From: Brucella oryzae | GTDB taxonomy: Bacteria; Pseudomonadota; Alphaproteobacteria; Rhizobiales; Rhizobiaceae | NCBI GenBank assembly: GCA_012103035.1 | Contig: JAAVLL010000001.1 | Span: forward strand, 1,710,501-1,774,500 | DNA length: 64,000 nucleotides | Reading direction: 5' to 3' | Shown: one piece after another, positions 62,534 to 64,000 of the stretch | Layout of the letters: each line of letters opens with the position of its first letter | How positions within the stretch are numbered: position 1 is the first letter of the stretch | The notes under the pieces: generated by a model | Seen by the model: only the letters and a program-made list of their open reading frames with translations | What the model was told of the DNA's origin: nothing | Database searches by the model: none | Position numbers and translations under genes: made by a program

Positions 62534-64000
62534 TCACGTAAACAGGCCCCTCCCGCCTTGTGGCGGCACCCAGTTGATGTTCTGGTTCGGGTCCTTGATG
62601 TCGCAAGTCTTGCAGTGCACGCAATTCTGCGCGTTGATGACGAATCGCACGTTCTTTGCCTGCGGATCGGCAGCGGAGTTGCCGTCGGCATCCACCCATT
62701 CATAGACGCCCGCAGGGCAGTAACGTGTCGACGGGCCAGCGAAGACGTCGTGCTCCGACGTCTTCTGCAGTTCCATGTCTCGGACCTGAAGATGCACAGG
62801 CTCGTTCTCGTCATGGTTCGTGTTCGATAGGAACACCGACGACAGGCGGTCGAACGTCAGGACACCATCCGGCTTCGGATAATCGATCTTCGCGTGCTTC
62901 GCAGCCGGTTCCAGCGACTGCGCATCGGTCTTGCCATGCTTCAGCGTCCCGAAGATCGAGAAGCCGAAAAGCTGGTTGGTCCACATATCGAGACCACCGA
63001 GCGCCACACCTGCAATCGTGCCGAATTTCGACCACAGCGGCTTGACGTTGCGCACCCGCTTCAAATCCTTGCCGATCAGGCTCGAGCGCCAAGTGTTCTC
63101 GATCTCGACCGGCTCGTCATTGGCGCGGCCCGCACCAATTGCCTCCGCGATCTTGTCAGCGGCGAGAATGCCGGACAGAACCGCATTGTGGCTGCCCTTG
63201 ATGCGCGGCACATTGACCAGACCAGCCGAGCAGCCGATGAGCGCTCCGCCGGGGAAAGAAAGTTTCGGCACCGACTGGAACCCGCCTTCGGTGATCGCAC
63301 GCGCGCCATAGGAAAGGCGCTTGCCGCCCTCGAATACGTCGCGAATGGCCGGATGGGTCTTGAAGCGCTGGAATTCTTCGAATGGCGACAGATACGGGTT
63401 CTTGTAGTTGAGGTGCAGCACGAAGCCGACCGCGACCATATTGTCTTCGAGATGATAAAGGAACGAACCGCCGCCGGTCTTCATGTCGAGCGGCCAGCCG
63501 AAGGAGTGCTGAACCAGACCCGGCTTGTGCCTGGACGGATCGACCTGCCACAATTCCTTGAGTCCGATACCGTATTTCGCCGGTTCACGGCCCTCGTCGA
63601 GTTTGAACTTCGAGATCAGCTGCTTGGCAAGCGAACCACGCGCGCCTTCGCCGACCAGCGTATATTTGCCGAGCAGAGCCATGCCGCGTGTATAGTTCGG
63701 ACCATGTGTTCCATCGCGCTCGACGCCCATATCGCCGGTGGCGACGCCGATGACCGCGCCCTCGTCGTTGTAGAGCACTTCGGTTGCCGCAAAACCCGGA
63801 TAGATTTCCACGCCAAGTTCTTCGGCCTTGGTGCCCAGCCAGCGGCAGACATTGCCAAGAGACACGATGTAATTGCCATGATTGCTCATCAAAGGCGGCA
63901 TCGCGAAATTCGGCAGGCGCACCGAGCCCGCAGGCCCCAGCACAAGGAAATGATCGGCAGTAACCGGCGTCTTGAAAGGGTGTCCCTCTTCCTCGCGCCA
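62534..64000 (-). CDS. Electron-transfer flavoprotein-ubiquinone oxidoreductase, 5' end outside window
   Basis: This is the C-terminal ~489 residues of ETF-QO, which passes electrons from ETF to ubiquinone at the membrane. The frame is open to base 64000. FAD/quinone-binding segments include YTLVGEGARGSLAKQLI and SFPGGALIGCSAGLVNVPRI (then KGSHNAVLSGILAA). The C-terminal [4Fe-4S] motif is C-PAGVYEW...CVHCKTCDIKDP. It is intact as far as visible. The gene symbol (etfQO/etfD) differs between organisms. Confidence 0.94.
   Translation of the reverse strand, partial: WREEEGHPFKTPVTADHFLVLGPAGSVRLPNFAMPPLMSNHGNYIVSLGNVCRWLGTKAEELGVEIYPGFAATEVLYNDEGAVIGVATGDMGVERDGTHGPNYTRGMALLGKYTLVGEGARGSLAKQLISKFKLDEGREPAKYGIGLKELWQVDPSRHKPGLVQHSFGWPLDMKTGGGSFLYHLEDNMVAVGFVLHLNYKNPYLSPFEEFQRFKTHPAIRDVFEGGKRLSYGARAITEGGFQSVPKLSFPGGALIGCSAGLVNVPRIKGSHNAVLSGILAADKIAEAIGAGRANDEPVEIENTWRSSLIGKDLKRVRNVKPLWSKFGTIAGVALGGLDMWTNQLFGFSIFGTLKHGKTDAQSLEPAAKHAKIDYPKPDGVLTFDRLSSVFLSNTNHDENEPVHLQVRDMELQKTSEHDVFAGPSTRYCPAGVYEWVDADGNSAADPQAKNVRFVINAQNCVHCKTCDIKDPNQNINWVPPQGGRGLFT

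Overview
The window looks like a chromosomal segment of a Brucella/Ochrobactrum-type alphaproteobacterium (Brucellaceae). The clues are a divergent pair of Omp2-type porins, an lptF-lptG-lptD-surA-pdxA-rsmA cluster, an rpoZ-rsh-pyrE / acpS-lepB-rnc-era-recO cluster, a FnrN-type regulator beside hemN with an anaerobox, and octamer repeats like those used for Brucella typing. About two thirds of the protein genes are broken by one or more frameshifts. Most are single-base deletions in short homopolymers, hit essential genes (lptD, rsh, lepB, cysS, acpS), and leave a normal protein when one base is restored. I read them as sequencing or assembly error, give the full gene span, and name the break points.

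Layout. 1-5.5 kb: the end of an ABC-F ATPase, an intact Fic-domain gene behind operator-like inverted repeats, a small membrane protein, holC and pepA. 5.9-13.8 kb: the rightward outer-membrane biogenesis operon lptF, lptG, lptD, surA-like, pdxA, rsmA, met by rarD. 14.8-18.5 kb (leftward): citramalate-synthase-like cimA, a GFA-family protein and cysS. 18.9-28.2 kb: small conserved genes, an SRAP protein, a Nudix hydrolase, a GlxA-type regulator with a cysteine hydrolase, YciI, a dihydroorotase-like protein, ygfZ, an HD hydrolase, a tyrosine phosphatase and recO.

28.2-40.6 kb (mostly leftward): era, rnc, lepB, acpS, a DUF2062 gene, then an AraC regulator divergent from a fosmidomycin-resistance-type exporter, hemN, fnrN, pyrE, rsh and rpoZ. 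41-48.2 kb: NYN protein, type 5 uracil-DNA glycosylase, smpB, dapA, lytic transglycosylase, an HhH membrane protein and a BON protein. 48.4-51.6 kb: two divergent, almost identical porin genes around tRNA-Ser(GCU). 51.9-64 kb: an orphan tyrosine recombinase, a HisC-like aminotransferase, DUF423, DUF2147, Sel1, YitT and kinase-like proteins, a repeat protein, a nu-class GST, AMP nucleosidase, an endonuclease/exonuclease/phosphatase protein, and the start-truncated etfQO gene.

The most interesting signal is a 141-bp non-coding repeat present four times (42258, 46443, 54655, 58401). It has imperfect terminal inverted repeats and internal hairpins. Every copy lies between convergent genes and is bracketed by two copies of a terminator-like hairpin, as if it inserts at bidirectional terminators and duplicates them. 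The flanks of copies 3 and 4 only match if the 3.6 kb between them has been inverted through the repeats.
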